Shown piece by piece: positions 1-11,119 of a stretch of DNA of 64,000 bases. The stretch is from the NCBI GenBank assembly GCA_035048495.1, contig CM068544.1, positions 47,269,893 through 47,333,892 of the forward strand. Direction: 5' to 3'. The notes beneath the pieces are model-generated. The model was not told the origin of the DNA, searched no databases, and saw only the letters and a program-made list of their open reading frames with translations. The translations under genes and the position numbers were made by a program. Source of the stretch: Euptelea pleiosperma. Lineage: Eukaryota > Streptophyta > Magnoliopsida > Ranunculales > Eupteleaceae. Within the stretch, counting starts at the first letter, position 1, and each line of letters begins with the position of its first letter.

Positions 1-657
1 CACTATGTTGTACCGGTAACCATGTGATGAACATATTTTATTGTAGGAAGTCACAGATACTCATCAGGTGCCCATTGAGTAGATTGCATGGGCAGTATAC
101 CAAGAGCATACAAGTGCACGTGTTACATGATAAACATGCAAAGGGGTTGGCAGCTTTCAGTGGATTGGTCCAAAATTTCACCTCACTGGATGGCTAAGAT
201 CATCTTTTTTATAGTTTCTCACAATCGTTCATATTCTTCTCTTCATCCAAAAGAATGTGGTGACTCAGATGCTTACATTCATCCAACCGACTAGATTTTT
301 TTATGTAGGAGATCTTCTCGGTGGTTCCGTCAAACAGTGGATCTCATCCTTTGCATGTGTGTTACATGCAGCAGCCTGATGGGTACATTAAATGTCCTCA
401 TTGCATTGAGTAATTATATAAGATTTATACACTACTAAAACTACAGTATTTGTTTATGTGTTGTGTAGGTTCCCAAAGGATACCCAACCTGAATTTTTGC
501 TGGCCAAGGCTAGATTGAAGATGTTGATTGACACGGGTCTCCAATTTACCTCCACGGAGCAAATCATCAAAGATGATATTATTCTCTATGGAACTTTGGA
601 GGACATAAGATGCGCCACCTCGAAAACTCTTTTGGATCCACTGATCAATGAATGATT
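1..657 (+). other. Coding-like exon remnants, unrecognised
   Basis: Three short stretches look exon-like on the plus strand. One near 50-140 follows a TTGTAG acceptor-like site but has an in-frame TAG. One at about 309-410 follows a TGTAG and reads HPLHVCYMQQPDG. One at about 470-655 follows GTGTAG and reads FPKDTQPEFLLAKARLKM up to a TGA at 653-655. They could be the 3' exons of a gene that begins left of the window, now decayed, or captured gene pieces inside a repeat. I do not recognise the protein and cannot join the pieces into one clean frame. Confidence 0.2.
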
Positions 658-659
658 AG

Positions 660-1820
660 TCCGCCACTTGCTAGATCCCACACACCAAAAAATCAGCCTA
701 ATTGGTGATCATTAACCATTGGATTTCAATTTATCTTAAAAAAATGTTAAAATCTAATGGCCAGAAATCACCTTTCAAATAAATGGATGCGTTAGATCGG
801 ATCACGACCGTCAATTGATGGAGATGGGCCATTGCGGCTATCATGGGATTAAGAGATGACATTTCGGGATCATAAATTTTCTCCTCCACATACAATGTCT
901 ATCTATCCTCTACAATCTTTATTTTTTCGTGGGTTTGCCTTTCTTAAATTAACTCTATATTAATAATTTTTTCATAATTTTGGGGCGTAAGTTTTCATAA
1001 TTTGAGGATATTAACAAGTTAAATATTTTTTGGGCAACGTTCTCTCCCTATTTTTTTTTTATACAAAAAAGTATTATTATTTTGTTTTATGGTTGGCTCC
1101 TACATAAAAATCTTTAAAGACATTATCTGCCTGACTGCCTCTATATGGTAAGATTCGAATATACATCCGCAAGGGGTGGGCTAAACATCCATGTAGTAGG
1201 CCCCTAAAAAAGCAATACAAAAATACATACAATGATTTAGTTTCATAATTATTTGAGATTAGGGAGATCATGTGGGCCATCGGATATGTGTGTGGGGGAG
1301 TTGGTGAGGAGAGAGTATGTGCCACATAATAATAATTAAATAGTTATTTTTATATTTCTATGTTTTATTGCATATTATTTAATTTTTTTTCTTCACCCTA
1401 CATTGAACTTTATCTCTCATATACTACTCTACGTCTCCCCAACTTTTTAATTGTTTCCCAAAAGATACTTGATTCCCATGACTTTCCCTCTCAAATTCCT
1501 CATCAATTCTTAAATTCCCAAATGAAAAAAGTCTTTTTTACTTTAGTACATTTAATTCCTACGAATTTCCCTTTTCATAAATCCATCGGTTTGGGTTTTG
1601 GCCTAAAACCAAACCTTGGTTCTAAAGTTGAAGAGGACACTTTCGTCTTTTAGTACAAAATTTCATAGTCAACTCAGGTCAACACTGGTCAAATGGCAGT
1701 GCACCGAGTCATATGTATGTCAAAAATTCCCTAAAAAGTATTGATACAGAATAAGTTTAATGACATTTTTGGGTTGGGCTCCGGTTACCGCCCCAAAATG
1801 ACAGGCTCCAGTTACAAGAC
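660..1820. other. AT-rich intergenic DNA with MITE debris
   Basis: No supportable gene. The stretch is AT-rich. It holds fragments typical of the local MITEs, such as 'aaaaatcagcctaattggtgatc' type arms near 690 and 1190, where a 'gggctaaacatccatg' arm appears. Short ORFs here have no protein-like composition. Confidence 0.5.
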
Positions 1821-2095
1821 ACAATATGAGCTACGTGGCACACTCTTAGAGGACTCTGACCGTATGGATGTTTGACCAATCCCTAAGTGAACTTACGAAC
1901 CAAAAATCAGCCTGATTAGTGATTTCTAGGCATTGGATTGGATTTATTTTCATGGGTTGATCTCAACTGTGGGAATTTGTGCAGTATTTGAGGTACAAAG
2001 ATCAATGCCTAGAAAATCATAATCAAGCTGATTTTTGGTTTGTAGGTCCACTTAGGGATGGGCCAAACATCCATACGGTTTGAGTCCTCTAAAAT
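1820..2095. mobile_element. Palindromic MITE, family 1
   Basis: The left arm has the family landmarks in order: TACGTGGCACACTC, GACCGTATGGATGTTTG and AAAAATCAGCCTGATTAG. The right arm repeats them inverted: CTGATTTTTGGTTTGTAGG, then AAACATCCATACGG, then a decayed end at CTCTAAAATTTTAAAC. The exact ends and target duplication are not clear. Confidence 0.7.
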
Positions 2096-2639
2096 TTTAA
2101 ACAAATGTTTGAACGACGAGCACAACCTATACTCAACTTTTCTCCTATAGTATATATGCTATACACGCAAACTGCTCAGACGAGTATTTTGCAAAAGGTT
2201 CATTTGACACAAAAGCCTACGATGTGTTACAACCACTTTGAGGGAAGCGTAACACTGCTCTGATACCATGTTCACAATAACCCCTTTGAAAGTATAAAAG
2301 CAAAGAAAAACAAAAAAGAACGAACCCGAGTCCCACAGCCCCCTTAGGGCACAAGTGCAAGCATTAGAAGGTACAAAGTTACAAACACATGTTGGACAAC
2401 AGCGCCATTCACGTGGCCAATCCAGATACATGTTGGACAACAGCGCCACTCACGTGGCCAATCCAGATGCTTATTTTTTAGATGAACAATTTGGCTATGC
2501 ATCTATCCACGTGGCAAGAAAAGAGTATGATCCAGGGATGAACTCTGGACCAATTATTAGTCCAAATTTAGACTTAGGCTCCACCCACTCATGTAACGGG
2601 CCGGGCCTTATATAGTCCCAATCCTAGCCCATGGGACTA

Positions 2640-3035
2640 AAAAACCTTTGATATACAGAATTGTTGATACATAAAACCTCAAAATGCCGCATGACACACT
2701 CTTTGTGGCACACTGATCCCATAATTGATTGGTCCACACCTTGGTGGACCTGCACACGAAAAACAAGCCTGATTGGTGATTTTATAGTCGTTAGATTTGA
2801 GCATTTTTCATCATGGGCTTGAACCCATTCATAGACCTCTTCATAAAGCCCGTGATAAAAAGCTCAAACCCAACAAATGGAAATCACCAATCAGACTGAT
2901 TTGGTGTGTTGGTCCACTAACGGTGGGCGAAATAATCGGGATCAGTGGGCCTGAAAAGAGTGCAACATGGCGAGATTTCTCTATCAAAACTTTGATGAAG
3001 AATTCTATATCAAAGTTTAGATCCATGGGACTAGT
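2640..3035. mobile_element. Foldback MITE, GATACAGAATTCTG type
   Basis: The arms near 2650-2770 (TTGATATACAGAATTGTTG ... TTGGTGGACC) and near 2890-3030 (GGTCCACTAACGGTGG ... ATCAAAACTTTGATGAAG) are imperfect inverted copies. They flank a centre of the form 'gagcattttTCATCATGGGC'. The same family recurs more clearly at 14398-14800. Confidence 0.5.
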
Positions 3036-3082
3036 AGACTGACTAGTAGGTAGTCCAAGGTGGACTCAATAAGAAATGGATA

Positions 3083-3640
3083 GCATGGTTTAAAAAAACG
3101 GCCGTTATAACGGATTTGGATCCCACTTGTTACGTTGTGTACCGCTTTAACACCCAGAAAATAACGGCCATCGTTATGTTATAACTGCCGTTGTTGTTTT
3201 TTTTCTTTTTTGAAAATATTGGCTGTTATAACGAAAGTAACGACTTTTATTTTTTGAAAAAAAATGTTAGCCCATGTTATTTTCCGTTGTAAATTTTACT
3301 GAAAATTTGAAATTCAAATTTTGCATTCTGTATTTTAGCGTCGTTTTTCCGTTATTTTCCTTTTTTGCCCCTGTGCGTTACAATGCGTTATAACGACCTT
3401 TATAACGGAAAAGGGTAACACCTCCAGTCCATTATACCGTTACCATGGCCCATTTCAAACTTCGATGGGTAGTACAACTGTTATAACGGAAAAGGGTAAC
3501 ACCTCCAGTTCATTATACCGTTACCATGGCCCATTTCAAACTTCGATGGGTAGTACAACTGTTATAACGGAAAAGGGTAACACCTCCAGTCCGTTATACC
3601 GTTACCATGGCCCATTTCAAACTTTGATGGGTAGTACAAA
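3083..3640. mobile_element. TAACGG-rich MITE with internal 81-bp tandem repeat
   Basis: The element begins GCATGGTTTAAAAAAACGG, the same start as the better-bounded copy at 28131. It is filled with self-similar GTTATAACGGCCGTTATAAC words. Its right part is the 81-bp tandem array described separately. The right terminus cannot be placed, so the boundary is approximate. Confidence 0.5.
3401..3640 (+). repeat. 81-bp tandem repeat, about 3 units
   Basis: Units start with TATAACGGAAAAGGGTAAC at 3401, 3482 and 3563, exactly 81 bp apart, with only a few substitutions between them. Because 81 is a multiple of three, one reading frame stays open across the units and makes a repeated peptide. I take that to be a by-product of the period and not a gene. 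Confidence 0.85.
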
Positions 3641-3824
3641 TGGGACGGTCTGATCCAATCCGGTCAATGTGCACCCTACGAGGTGTCGGCATCTTAGCTC
3701 TATGCCGGAACGAAAAGCCTGGTATCCTCTATTTGACTTGATTTTAGGCCTACCCAAACGTTGGCTACTTGGCTTATGGGTTGAATGCTATCCATCGATG
3801 AGCAGAAGTTGTCACATACTAGGG

Positions 3825-4420
3825 GACGGATGCACGTGGCATACTATTAGAGACCACTGACCGTATGGATGTTTGGCCCATCCTTAGGTAGACCTACATG
3901 CAAAAAATCAGCCTGATTAGTTACTTCTAAGCATTTGATTGGAGTCGTTTTCTTGGGTTGATTTTTAACCATTGAATTTAAGCATTACTATTTGCACGTA
4001 TCTCGAGGTGTATTTTTAGCCAATGACAAAAAAACACTTAATAATGAGGTATGTAGGGGGACTTTTAATTAACTTTATTTTTTTTACACATTAATTTTGA
4101 CACTAAATAATTCGTGTCACGTTGATGCCATGTGGCACGCTCTTAGAGACCACTGACAGTATGGATGTTGGGCTCATTCCTAGGTGGACCTACACATTAA
4201 AATCCATCCCGATGAGTAATTTTTATCCGTTGGATTAGTCTTTTTCATGGTATGTTTTTAACTGTGGATTTTAAGCATTATGGTCTAAAGGTTAGAAATC
4301 ACTAATCAGGATATTTTTGTTGCGCAAGTCTACCTAAGGATGGGCCGAACATCCATATGGCCGGTGGTCCCTCATCAACGTTGACTATGGACGTTTTGTC
4401 GTCGAAGTTTTGCTATGTAA
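3825..4420. mobile_element. Two overlapping family 1 MITE copies
   Basis: A left arm starts at about 3832 (GCACGTGGCATACTATTAG). A second left arm starts at about 4128 (GCCATGTGGCACGCTC). A single right arm ends near 4370 with ATCCATATGGCC, then TCATCAACGTTGACTA. The first copy therefore lacks its right arm and is probably interrupted or truncated. Confidence 0.6.
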
Positions 4421-4479
4421 GTGAAAGCTGTTGTTAAAAGGGAGAAATTATTTTATGTTATTTTTACACGGGCATCAAA

Positions 4480-4995
4480 CTGCACCAAAAACTCAATGTG
4501 GCACATTCTTGGAGAATGTATGGATGTTTGAAACATCCCAGATAACTTTCGAATCATAGTTCAAACCATGAAAATGATTCAAATCCAATGGTTAGAAACC
4601 ACCAATCCAACTGATTTTTAGCCTAAAAGGACATCTAAGGATGTTTTTAACACTCATGGATCTTGAGTAGTGGCGTTCCACGTGGTGTTTATAGGTGTGG
4701 CTTGGACGCACATATAAAAAAACGTTAGTCTCAATATTTGTTTAGCAAAATTTTTCACGCACACATTCACATTCCAAAAGATGTATAAAGACTTAAATCA
4801 CCGAAACTGATTAGTGATTTATAACCTTCGGATCTGAGTACCCCAAAAATAGATCTCGAAATCCATGGTTAATCAGGCTGATTTTTGGTGTGTGGGTCAA
4901 TCTAGGGATTGGGTCAAAAATCTATACGGTCAGAGATATCTAAGAGTGTGCCACTTGGCTCATATTATGGTCCGTCATCAATGTTGATGAAGCCC
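4480..4995. mobile_element. Decayed family 1 MITE arms
   Basis: A left arm near 4495-4640 (ATGTGGCACATTCTTGG) and a right arm at 4870-4990 (AGGCTGATTTTTGGTGTG ... TGCCACTTGGCTC) belong to the same palindromic family. The DNA between them does not pair well, so these may be two separate remnants. Confidence 0.5.
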
Positions 4996-5127
4996 TTGTA
5001 ATCACTAACGTGCAATGTACTGCACGTGCCTGCACGTGCCACCCTTTGTACCATTATAAAGCCGAAACATGGGTTGGCCATGACGCGGGCTCCGGACACC
5101 CACCTAAAAAGCAAAAATTTGATAAGG

Positions 5128-5460
5128 GAAGTCCATCATCAACGTTGCTGAGGGACAACAGTGAGTCACATGGCACCCTCTTAGTGACGACTGACTGTAT
5201 GGGATGTTTGGCCCATCCATATGTTTACATACCAAAAATACTCAGTGATTAGTGATTTCTAACCTTTGGGTCCAAGTACCCCAATTAATTCTCAAAATCC
5301 ACCGTTAATAATCAACCATGGAAAAACTGTGTAGAAGTTACTAGTCAGGTTGAATTATGGTATGTAAGTCCAGCTAGCGATGGGGCAAACATCCATAGTC
5401 AGTTGTCACTAAGAGTGTGCCACGTGGCTCATACTATGGTCCGTCGTCAACGTTGATGAC
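5128..5460. mobile_element. Family 1 MITE just upstream of the NUDCD2-like gene
   Basis: The ends carry CATCAACGTTGCTGAGG on the left and GTCGTCAACGTTGATGAC on the right. The arms carry CATGGCACCCTCTTAG and the inverted AAGAGTGTGCCACGTGGC. The right arm places a perfect G-box core CACGTG at 5421-5426, about 127 bp before the TATA-like box of the next gene. The target duplication is not clear. Confidence 0.65.
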
Positions 5461-5552
5461 GCCCCTATAATCACTCACGTGCAACGGACGTGCCGCCCTC
5501 TAGTTTTTTGACAAGCTGATTTCTTACTCATGGACGTGGGTGGGTTTATAGT

Positions 5553-5560
5553 CTATAAAA
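5553..5560 (+). promoter_or_regulatory. TATA-like box of the NUDCD2-like gene
   Basis: CTATAAAA lies 129 nt before the first ATG of the gene. Transcription would be expected to start about 30 nt downstream, giving a 5' leader of roughly 95 nt that contains a long A-rich run at 5641-5655. This is inferred from position and motif only. Confidence 0.45.
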
Positions 5561-5681
5561 CTTAGCTTACAAACAAAGCTGTATAATTTGCAGTCGGAAA
5601 TCGGAAATTCGGGACATCGAAATTAAGGCCGAAGGGAGCAAAAAAAAAGAAAAAACCGCGGGAAGAAGAAAAGCCCTAGAG

Positions 5682-8600
5682 ATGGCGAGAAATTGGCACC
5701 AGAGAAGCGCCACAGCTTCGTTCATGGCGGTAAGTTCGTTTTCCCTTTGTCGTTCTCTTGTTGGCAGTGAGTACATTAATTTGTTGGATCCTGACCAAGT
5801 GAATTCGATTCGCTTTTAGGGTCTCTCTCTCTCTCTCTCTCTCTCTTGTCATTCGTTCTGATTCATTTCTAGGGTTTCAATCCCTCTATCCTATGCTCTG
5901 TTCTACTCTCCTCTCTTATCCAATTTATTTCTAGGGTTTCAATCCCTCTATCCTATGCTCTGTTCTACTCTCCTCTCTTATCCAATTTATTTCTAGGGTT
6001 TCGATCTCTATGAGACTTTTTTCTGATTGTTTCAGGCCAGAAGGTCTTCGAATGGGATCAGACGCTCGAGGAGGTGAATCTCTACATCACTCTTCCCCCC
6101 AACGTTCCCACGAAGCTCTTCTACTGCAAGATACAATCCAAGCATGTCGAAGTTGGGATTAAAGGAAACCCTCCTTATCTTAACGTGGGTATCAACAACA
6201 ACCATCTCTCTTTGTATATGATATATTTTTAATTGTTCATCGAAATGTTGTTGTGACGACTGTTTCTTTGCATTTATTGGTTCTCAGCACGATCTGACCT
6301 GCCCTGTGAAGACCGATTCGTCATTTTGGACTCTAGGTATTCGTCTTTACTCACTTCTCCTTTTCGTAGAAACTTCTCTGTTACAGTAATAGATGAGGAT
6401 TAGCAGTAGTAGTTATAATTCAAGTTTACTCACTTTTCCTTTGTAAATTGTTGTTGTTTGGATATGGCAGAGGATGGTACAATGCACATAACTCTGCAGA
6501 AGAGAGACAAAGGACAAACGTGGTCTTCTCCAATACCGGGTCAGGGTCAGCTAGACCCGTATTTGGCGGATCTTGAACAGAAGCGTCTTATGCTTCAGAG
6601 GTTCCAAGAAGAGGTGAGCTACTTCTCACATGCTTAATACTCCAAGAAGAAGAAATAAATAATTTATACACCTGCTCCATTTTTTTTTCTTTTCTAAAGT
6701 TAAAATTCAGCTGTCTTAATTTATAAATTTATCTTCCATTTTATTTTTCAGTCCATCTTTTCATTCTTTGCTGATTTTCATTTGCCATCTTTTGATCAAT
6801 CAAATTAGATTTCCTGTTAATGTTCTTTTATGCAACACTGAACCTTGATGGTTGGAGGTTTTTTCTAGTAGATGGAACAAATGATAAAACATGAACGGAA
6901 ACTATGTTACGAAGTTTCTTGGCACGGGAGCCAAGTGTCAGTGATTCCAAAAGTATCCTACATGACAACCTCTGAAAATTCAAACACTTGGACATGTGTG
7001 TATGATTAATTAATTTTTTTATAACCTTATAAAATAAGGAAAATAAAAATTTGATTTTAGTTTCAATCTATATCTGGCTTAAGCTAGAAACTTACCATGG
7101 ATAAAACATGCTGTAGGATTGAGTCCTAATGGGGGGAGAGAGATTTATTACTGTGGAAGGCAAGAGATTTGTCTTATCAGAAGTGAGGAAGGGCGGGAAG
7201 TTGAGCATCAAAGTTAGAGAAGAAGGGAGGAGATGGGTGGAGGAAGTTGTTTTCTGGAGGAGGTTTGTTGATGGTTGGTGGGTATCTTTTGGGACATCAT
7301 CAACCTCTACCCCTCCAAATCTTTTTGGAGGAAGTCGGTGGTTCAAGGAGTGAGTTATATCGCAGAGGAAAAGCGCAATGCGGAAGGTAGATTTATTAGG
7401 ATTTCAGCAATAACTCCTTCGTGATGCAATAAGATTATTTGCTTTCCGGAAGGTGTTGATCAAGTCGGTTGGAGAAGGTTGGCCGATGGCTTGACGACAT
7501 TACATAAGGAGTTTCTTGGTCGTGGTGCAGTGGAAACTTCATTTACTAGGATGAGGTTGGCTGAGGGATAGCCTCAAGTGACAGAAATTATTGCAAGTGC
7601 TAAAGATTCCTTGATTATCCAAACCAGGTATCCAACATCAAATAGCGGAGTTTTTTGGCCGGTGGAGTCTTGCTTTGATTTGTGAGGTCTCGAACAATGT
7701 TATGAGGTGGGAAGACGTCATTGCTGCTCTTTCTGCCATATCTGGTTACTCATACCCATTTCATCTTATTCCCTGTGAGGGGAGGCGGCGTGTGTTTTTC
7801 GTGGAGAATCAGGAAACTCTTCATTTTTGAGCGAGTTGGTCTCTTTTAGGGTCAGAAGTGTTATATCCGTTAGTAGGTGGTGTCTCGTTGAACGCTATAC
7901 CTCCGTTTGGGAACCCTTCACCCATTTGGATCTTGATTCAGGGCTTGCATTCCATCTTTGGAATCCCAATTTGTTTGACTGTATCGAAAGGATGGCAGGA
8001 GGCTTATTGGAGGTTGACAAGATTTCGTTGGCTAGTGACAATTTGGAAGTGAAGAGAATGAAGATTGTAGGAAGGAGCTTGGTTATTCCCAGAGCAGTTG
8101 TGATTTTGGATATGGGATGTAAGCTCATCGCGATGTTGGAGGTGGACTCTGAGGTCGAATAGGTGGAGAGGCAGGGGATAGGTCTCGTCTTCGATTGAGG
8201 CAAAGATGACAGTCCAACGCATCTTAGAAGCTTGGAAATGTTAGTTCCAACGTGCGTAGCATCGACTAAAAATGATAGCGTTGGTTCTCTGGTGGTGGAG
8301 AGATGTGGAGAAGATGGGAGCCAAGTTAGGGATGAGGACATGGTAGAGGGCGAGAGGCCGTTGTCTGACGTGGGAAACCTGGTATATGTTGGTTCCGAAT
8401 CAGGGACCACCTGTTTTAGTACGAGAATCAGAACTGATAGGAGCTGGAACCGTCATATATGGTAGGTTTTGGTTTTGGGAGTACTAGTACCCGAACTGGA
8501 ACCCACCTGTTGGTTCCCTTAGCTGAGGACCCCCAAAATGAAGCCCACAGCTCAGTCTTGTGCCCTACCGCTAGCCCAAGTTACAACATGGGTTTTTTAC

Positions 8601-9967
8601 CCAAAGGATTGGTGCACAATGAGTCCTGTGGCCAACTCTTCTATGGCCTCTTAGCCTCTATGAATCAAATTGGAAAGGAATTCAATCCCATTTCTTCTCA
8701 TTTTCATTTACTTGTTCTCTATTTCCTGCTTCTACCATTGAAACCTCCATATGGCCGGCCCTTAGAACATCCATCCATCTCAAATCCTCAAACTTATAAA
8801 ACCCAAATCCCCTTGTGCAAACAGCCACCTCAATCTCCTTATTTATTCCTCCATTACGGTCTATCCAATCAGCCATGTTTCCATTCACATTCTAATACCC
8901 AGTCCCCATTAGACCTATGGGACTACCCCATAATCTCGTATAAAACCCTGGCAGTCCACATTATCCATACATGGTTTTTGCTCTGTTACGATGTCGCAAT
9001 CTTAATCCATTGTTACACTCAGAAAGTCCAGCAACTTTCCTAATCCATTTGATCCCTAATACCCTGTTCATCATAATCCCAACCTTCTGCACAATTAAAA
9101 GGTTCCCTTGGATTATTCTACATCATGTCACCTCAAACACTGTTTCGTCTTACATGCAAACTTTAACAAATCTCAATGTTAAAGTTTTCTGTGCCTCCTT
9201 ATCATCAGGCATGCGTAAATTTAATTATTAAAGAGAACACTGACGATTTAGATTGTAGGCAGTGGGAACCTTGTATCATCCGTTAGTATCTGGAAACCCG
9301 AAACTTGACTTGCATCCCAAACTCAATGGGGACTCAAGCCCCTCAGTAGACTTGGAGATTATGGTTTTCTCAATCCAGTTTAGGAAATTATGTTGTAGTT
9401 CGATTGTGAATTTCCAGGCTCTTGAATACACTATCGAGATTTTCTATAATCCATTGAGACTGGAACATCTGTTATTTGTGAAAATCACATATGGTTTTGA
9501 GTCTTTTGATTACTGGTGCTTTAGAGAAGTACACCGATGAATTGCAGAGGAAGTTCTCTGAACCCATTCCTTCCTTTTTGGATTGAATTCCCTGTTCATA
9601 TTTCCTGCCTTAATATGTTTGAAAGTCTTCCCCTAAACTCCTAATTCATGCTGAAAAGTAGAAGGAAAACAAGGTGAGAATTGTATTAAGAAATAGGCTC
9701 CCAATCTGTTTTCAATCAGATGTTTTATCACACCATCCTTTTATTTTAGTTTGGTTACAGTAGGGCCACCACTGTAATCCTGTGATTCCGAGACGTGTTG
9801 GGTCTTTAAAAATAACTTATTGTACTTTGCTGCCTCCTACTTTCTGCTGCTAGTGGTCAACAAGGTTTTTCTGTTTGCAGAATCCAGGTTTTGATTTCTC
9901 ACAGGCCCAGTTTAGTGGAAACTGTCCTGATCCACGGACATTCATGGGTGGGATCCGCACCGATTGA
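5682..9967 (+). CDS. NudC domain-containing protein 2-like CS-domain co-chaperone
   Basis: Exons are 5682-5729, 6036-6184 (or 6041-6184), 6288-6336, 6471-6613 and 9881-9967; all introns have GT-AG borders. The joined protein has the CS/p23-like fold typical of NUDCD2 (KVFEWDQTLEEVNLYITLPP, VEVGIKGNPPYLN, SFWTLEDGTMHITLQKRDKG) and the conserved tail NPGFDFSQAQFSGNCPDPRT. The closest relative I recall is Arabidopsis At5g58740. The family acts as small cytosolic co-chaperones connected with Hsp90; the plant protein's own role is not well known. The oddity is at the start. The residues conserved with Arabidopsis (EKLAPEKRHSFVH) lie in the frame starting at 5684, which has no ATG after the TAA at 5624-5626. 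The ATG at 5682 is one base out of that frame. Splicing from 5729 to 6041 instead of 6036 lets the 5682 ATG read into KVFEW, giving 156 aa with a changed first 16 residues. Intron 4 (3.3 kb) holds a LINE relic. Confidence 0.85.
5822..5847 (+). repeat. (CT)n microsatellite in intron 1
   Basis: An uninterrupted run of TC dinucleotides lies just inside intron 1 of the NUDCD2-like gene. It is typical low-complexity pyrimidine DNA near plant gene starts. Confidence 0.9.
5866..5989 (+). repeat. 62-bp perfect tandem duplication in intron 1
   Basis: Two adjacent 62-bp copies begin with TTTCTAGGGTTTCAATCC at 5866 and 5928. A partial third begins at 5990. The block ends about 45 nt before the 3' splice sites at 6035 and 6040, so it lies in the pyrimidine-rich zone where branch points are expected. 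The copies look identical, which suggests a recent event. Confidence 0.9.
7120..8400 (+). pseudogene. Plant LINE ORF1 relic (DUF4283-like)
   Basis: Inside intron 4 of the NUDCD2-like gene, broken frames on the plus strand read like ORF1 of plant non-LTR retrotransposons. An N-terminal part has RFVLSEVRKGGKLSIKVREE, followed by CFPEGVDQVGWRRLADGL near 7440-7490. A part at 7827-8160 has VISVSRWCLVERY, LAFHLWNPNLF and GGLLEVDKISLAS, the wording of the DUF4283 region. The frame shifts several times and has internal stops. No reverse transcriptase follows, so it is a dead 5' part or a truncated copy. The match is from memory. Confidence 0.5.
8410..9880. other. Rest of intron 4, no gene seen
   Basis: Open frames near 8459-9043 and 8971-9231 have no recognisable domain and lie inside the intron. 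The block around 8580-9000 is C-rich on the plus strand and may be an old repeat. The intron ends with a normal pyrimidine tract and TTTGCAG at 9874-9880. Confidence 0.5.
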
Positions 9968-10258
9968 TGATCTTTTGGTATGCTTCCGCATGTGAGCCCA
10001 CCTTCCTCTAGTAAATAAGATGTGGTGTAATTAGCTTCTGTTACTTATTCATCTTGGTCTGATTACCTTATCAACCATTCACTTGTGCAATTTTTGTATA
10101 ATATTGACATCATATAGTGTTTAGCTTATTGTTCTTGGTAGTTCACCATATTTCCAAATTGACGGGCGCTCTGGATCAATGCTGCTTCAGTTAAATGTGA
10201 CTCCACCCCAACTCCCTTTTTTTTTTTCAAAAAAATCTGCTGTTGGGATAATCTTTCA

Positions 10259-10759
10259 TTGAGGTGTTAATGGGCTGGGCCTTCCCGATGGGCCTTTAGA
10301 CTGGCCTTCTATCTGCTAGGTTTGGGTTAAATTTATAAGTACATGGGTTGGGCCAGGTTTGATTCTTGGGCTCAATAACTAATGGGCCTGTCAAACTAAG
10401 CCCGTTAGGTCTGATAGACCCTTAGTATATAGCTAAGCGTGTTAGGCTCTGTAAGACTGTATCCCTTATTTCTTGAGATCTCTTGTTCTCTTGATTGGAT
10501 CTTTTATTTGAAACGAAATTGTTGATTGTATATTATTTGTATCTAGCGTCCATTATTACTTGGAAACTAACTAAAAGTCAAAAACTAAATCACAATCATG
10601 GTCTACAGCCCGGTCGACAGGTCAGTCTCAGGTTGGGCCTTGGCAGAGACCTTATTAGGCCAGTGAGCCAGTCACGGTCCTGTGGCAGGTCTGGGCCTAT
10701 GGTAACAGTTTGCGAGCCAAGGACCTGGGTATACCTAGACCCGCCCAATAACACCCCTA
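10259..10759. mobile_element. hAT-like MITE rich in GGGC/GCCC words
   Basis: The termini TTGAGGTGTTAATGGG and CCCAATAACACCCCTA are inverted. The flanks ATCTTTCA (10251-10258) and ATCCTGCA (10760-10767) match at 6 of 8 positions, as expected for an aged 8-bp hAT target duplication. The interior is made of GGGCTGGGCC-type words. Confidence 0.5.
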
Positions 10760-11119
10760 ATCCTGCATATGTGAATGTAATATGTATCAAACTTTGTAGT
10801 TCTGCCCTGCACTATCAAAGCCATGGTAATCCCCAGGAATCCTGACATTATTTTTCAGGATGATCACTTGAATGGTCATGGCCTCATCATAACATGATGC
10901 GATCTCATGAATTCGTACTATTAGATGATTTTATGAATGTGATTGGTTCGATTATCCAAGAGGCGGCTCATCCGATTGAGGGGTCCGAATAATAGGACTC
11001 ACACGGCAAAGAGGTGAAGAAGCCACCGGATTCTGATGCATCACAATCATAGGTTTCCGTTCAATAACAACGGAGGTTACGTGTCCCATCTTATCCCAAT
11101 CTTCTCACACGTTTTTGTC

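Noticed and set aside
3465..3653. Open frame with a repeated 27-residue peptide
   Set aside because: It is explained by an 81-bp tandem repeat whose length is a multiple of three. There is no domain and no splice or promoter context.
7895..8410. 171-codon frame on the minus strand
   Set aside because: It is the antisense shadow of the LINE ORF1 relic; the plus strand gives the recognisable words.
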